Assembly: GCF_018390595.1 (NCBI RefSeq)
Contig: NZ_JAHBAV010000026.1
Span: forward strand, 1-44,378
Length of the DNA: 44,378 nucleotides
Source: Dietzia massiliensis
GTDB taxonomy: Bacteria > Actinomycetota > Actinomycetes > Mycobacteriales > Mycobacteriaceae
Direction: 5' to 3'
Part shown: piece after piece, positions 42,173 through 44,378 of the stretch
How the letters are laid out: every line of letters starts with the position of its first letter
Position numbering within the stretch: position 1 is the first letter of the stretch
Made by a program: the position numbers and the translations under genes
The notes under the pieces: generated by a model
Told to the model about the DNA's origin: nothing
Databases searched by the model: none
What the model saw: the letters and a program-made list of their open reading frames with translations, nothing else

Positions 42173-42210
42173 TTCCGCCCCTTCCTTCGCGTGCCCAATC
42201 TTCAGCGCCC

Positions 42211-42243
42211 ATAGTGGACGTTCCAGCGCAGGGGAAGGTCAAG
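42211..42243 (-). promoter_or_regulatory. MerR-type operator-promoter of merA
   Basis: On the minus strand, TTGACC (42242-42237) and CACTAT (42216-42211) form -35 and -10 boxes with a long 20-bp spacer. Between them is the dyad ACCTTCC...GGAACGT (42239-42218). Over-long spacers with a central dyad are the mark of promoters that MerR-family activators twist open. Confidence 0.75.
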
Positions 42244-42277
42244 GAGAACATGGACGAGAGCCGAGATAGGGGCCACT

Positions 42278-42667
42278 GTGCGCATCGGTGAGTTGGCCGT
42301 GGCCAGCGGAACCACAACCAAGACGCTGCGCTTCTACGAAGAAGCCGGCCTGCTACCTGCGCCTGAGCGCACCGCCAACGGATACCGCGACTACACCCCT
42401 GCGGCCCTGGCGCGCCTGGACTTCGTTCGCCGCGGCCGCACCGCTGGGCTCACCCTGGCCCAGATTCGCGAGATCCTCGACATCCGCGACGCCGGAGTCG
42501 CACCCTGCCAGCACGTGCACGCCCTGCTCGAAGCCCACCTGGGCGACCTGGACCGCCAAATCGCCGACCTGCAAGCACTGCGACACACCGTCGCGCACCT
42601 TCACCACAGTGCCACCACCAGCGATCCCACCAAATGCGACACCACGACCGTCTGCCGCTATCTGTGA
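42278..42667 (+). CDS. merR: MerR-family metal-responsive regulator
   Basis: From GTG 42278 a 129-residue regulator is encoded. The winged helix-turn-helix has MRIGELAVASGTTTKTLRFYEE, and a dimer helix follows (about 80-110). Cys77 (APCQH) and Cys120/Cys126 (TKCDTTTVCRYL) form a three-Cys site like Cys82/117/126 of MerR from Tn501, although spacing differs. With merA divergent and a MerR operator in the gap, mercury is the likely signal; a related soft metal is possible. Confidence 0.85.
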   Translation: MRIGELAVASGTTTKTLRFYEEAGLLPAPERTANGYRDYTPAALARLDFVRRGRTAGLTLAQIREILDIRDAGVAPCQHVHALLEAHLGDLDRQIADLQALRHTVAHLHHSATTSDPTKCDTTTVCRYL

Positions 42668-42908
42668 CCAGACCGGTGCTCGCGTGTATCGCCATGAGCA
42701 GATGCCGCCACAGAGCGTCGACAGAACCCCGCCATATAACGGCGAAAGCCACACACCAGCCACTGACCCCGCCCTGAAGATGGTGGGTATCGCTAGCCAC
42801 AGCAGCTCGACCGCCGAGATTCGGCACTCGGGAGGGACCGCGGTTCTTGCTGACCTTGCGCAGTTTCTCCAGGCACGAGTCAGTGCAGCCGGAAGCCGGA
42901 CGGGCCAC
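42668..42908. other. gap between merR and the MFS exporter gene
   Basis: The two flanking genes converge here. No conserved product or clear hairpin was found in the roughly 240 bp. Confidence 0.4.
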
Positions 42909-44378
42909 CTATCCGACGCTGTCCCGGTGTGCCGGTGCTGTGGAACTGGCCGTGGTCTTGTGGTCACGCGGAGCAGTGCCCGGGGCAAGGATCGCTAGCA
43001 AGACTGCGGCTGCGGCGGTGAGGATTGCCAACGTAAGTGTGGCCTGACTGCTGCCGTTGACAAATGCCTCTTTGGCGTAGTCGACCAATGGTTGCGCCAT
43101 TGGTCCGGCTTGTGCGGCGATCTCTAGGGCGGCGGCCAGGGAGTCGGAGACCGGACCGCGGGCAGGTTCGGGTAACTGAGGCAGGGCGGGTTGGATGTGG
43201 CGGGTGTATCCGGCGGCCAGCACGCTGCCGGCCACTGCGATCCCCATCGCAGCGCCGATCTCGCGGGCCGCATCGTTGACTGCGGCGGCGACCCCGTGTT
43301 TGCTCTCCGGAGTTTCGGCGATGATCGCGTAGGTCGCTGGGGCTGTGCATAGTCCGAGCCCTGCGCTCATGATCAACAGCGGCCATAGCAGGTCGAGGTA
43401 ACGTGCGTCGACGGTCATCCGGCTGACCAGCATCAGGCCAACTGCGATGGTCGCCAGACCGGCGACGGTCATCACTCGTAGTCCAAATCGCTGTGACAGT
43501 CGGGGGGCGATCACCGAGATCACGATCAGGGGGACCGTCATCGGCACCAATCCCAACGCCGAGGCCAGCGGTCCGTATCCCAGGATCAGTTGCAGGTACT
43601 GCACCAGGAGTAGGAATACCCCGAAAGTGACCAAGAATTGGATGGCCACCGACAACGAGCCGGCGCTGAAGCCGCGCTTGGCGAACAACCGAACATCCAA
43701 CAAGGGGGCCGAGGATCGCAGCTCAATCAGGATAAAAAAGGCTGTCGCCAACATACCGGCCCCGGCGCTGGCGAGAACGATCGGGTCGGCCCAGCCCCGC
43801 GCGGGAAACTCGATCGTGGCGAATACGATTCCCGCAACCGCGACTGCAGCTGCCGCCGCGCCCACCCAGTCCACGGGAGGGTGATCATGCTGGCTGGACT
43901 CAGCGATCGTGCATGCCAGCGCGGCCAGTAGGGCTCCCGCTGCGGTCAGTCCGACAAATACCGACACCCACGACCAGCGCTCAAGCAGCACCCCGGCGCC
44001 GAGGATGCCTAACACTGCTCCGGAGCCGGCGACTCCAGCCCACACACCTACTGCTCGGCCGCGATGAACGGCGGCGAAACCAGCAGTCAGAATCGATAGC
44101 GTCGAGGGCATTACCAGTGCAGCGCCCGCCCCGGCAATCGCTCGCGCAGCGATCAACCAGGCCGGGTCAGACAGCAGAAGGGGAAGTGCGGACGCCATGG
44201 TGAATATCGCCAGGCCTATTACGAGAACCGCGCGTCTGCCATAGCGGTCACCGATCGCTCCAGCGGGCAGGACCAGGCACGCCAGTACCAGCGTGTAGCC
44301 GTCGACGATCCAGGTCAGCTGGGCTTGTGAGTGTGCCAGTCTGAATTGGCCCCACTTGGAGGCGTAGTGCTGGTCTGA
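42909..44378 (-). CDS. DHA2-type MFS multidrug exporter, N-terminus beyond the window
   Basis: The frame is open from the stop at 42909 to the window edge; a start codon first appears at 44198, but family sequence continues before it (QAQLTWIVDGYTLVLACLVLPAG, AIGDRYGRRAVLVIGLAIF). About 490 codons are visible, with some thirteen hydrophobic segments, the loop motif GDRYGRRA and the DHA2-type motif C region GAALVMPSTLSIL. It is an EmrB/QacA-like proton-driven exporter. The first codons at the edge (about 44320-44378) do not look like the usual first helix, so the frame may shift there. The substrate is unknown. Confidence 0.87.
   Translation of the reverse strand, partial: SDQHYASKWGQFRLAHSQAQLTWIVDGYTLVLACLVLPAGAIGDRYGRRAVLVIGLAIFTMASALPLLLSDPAWLIAARAIAGAGAALVMPSTLSILTAGFAAVHRGRAVGVWAGVAGSGAVLGILGAGVLLERWSWVSVFVGLTAAGALLAALACTIAESSQHDHPPVDWVGAAAAAVAVAGIVFATIEFPARGWADPIVLASAGAGMLATAFFILIELRSSAPLLDVRLFAKRGFSAGSLSVAIQFLVTFGVFLLLVQYLQLILGYGPLASALGLVPMTVPLIVISVIAPRLSQRFGLRVMTVAGLATIAVGLMLVSRMTVDARYLDLLWPLLIMSAGLGLCTAPATYAIIAETPESKHGVAAAVNDAAREIGAAMGIAVAGSVLAAGYTRHIQPALPQLPEPARGPVSDSLAAALEIAAQAGPMAQPLVDYAKEAFVNGSSQATLTLAILTAAAAVLLAILAPGTAPRDHKTTASSTAPAHRDSVG

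Noticed and set aside
1..44378. CRISPR array, tRNA or rRNA genes
   Set aside because: No regularly spaced identical repeats and no cloverleaf or rRNA-like sequence were seen on reading both strands; a covariance-model scan was not possible.

Overview
The window is a high-GC actinobacterial chromosome segment. The order GT87 mannosyltransferase, rpsF, ssb, rplI, dnaB, the acidic SSB tip, the aerobic cobalamin pathway genes and the frequent GTG starts point to the Mycobacteriales. The lack of rpsR between ssb and rplI recalls Corynebacterium and Dietzia; Dietzia or a close relative is my best guess, by inference only.

Region 1 (1-10412) is core genome. It holds a polyprenol-dependent GT87 glycosyltransferase with a coupled small membrane protein, a large XRE-STAND-WD40 protein on the minus strand, a stand-alone LuxR-type helix-turn-helix protein, the rpsF-ssb-rplI cluster ending in a strong terminator, a cluster of DnaA boxes, and dnaB. 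DnaB carries a 143-residue class 3 mini-intein exactly in its Walker A motif.

Region 2 (about 10413-20720) is an accessory island. It starts with a spaced TGTC repeat set that looks like the end of a lost insertion sequence. A DUF4839-like gene follows, split by a complete IS21-family element (11183-13831). The element has 69-bp imperfect ends and a 6-bp target duplication, and removing it restores the reading frame. The island ends with a complete type I restriction-modification operon, hsdM-hsdS-hsdR, on the minus strand.

Region 3 (about 21010-28647) holds a stress-type membrane protein, a PAP2 phosphatase, a 58-residue Gly/Ser/Leu-rich protein with a 5' hairpin and a long terminator, an unknown acidic protein, a type II NADH dehydrogenase, a frameshifted MurE-like Mur ligase, a RibD/DHFR-like reductase and an MHS-family transporter behind a CRP/GlxR-like palindrome.

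Region 4 (28685-38531) is a cobalamin cluster in three units. A riboswitch leads into cobQ-cobK (+). A second riboswitch leads into chelatase ID-like gene-cobO-cobB (-). Diverging from the latter is cobL-cobM (+). A SnoaL-like gene and two related intergenic hairpins lie between the facing units.

Region 5 (38532-44378) is accessory: an odd lower-GC Cys-rich ORF, a CmtR-type metal sensor with a CadD-type transporter, a MerR regulator divergent from a mercuric reductase with a typical MerR operator, and a DHA2-type MFS exporter that runs off the window end.
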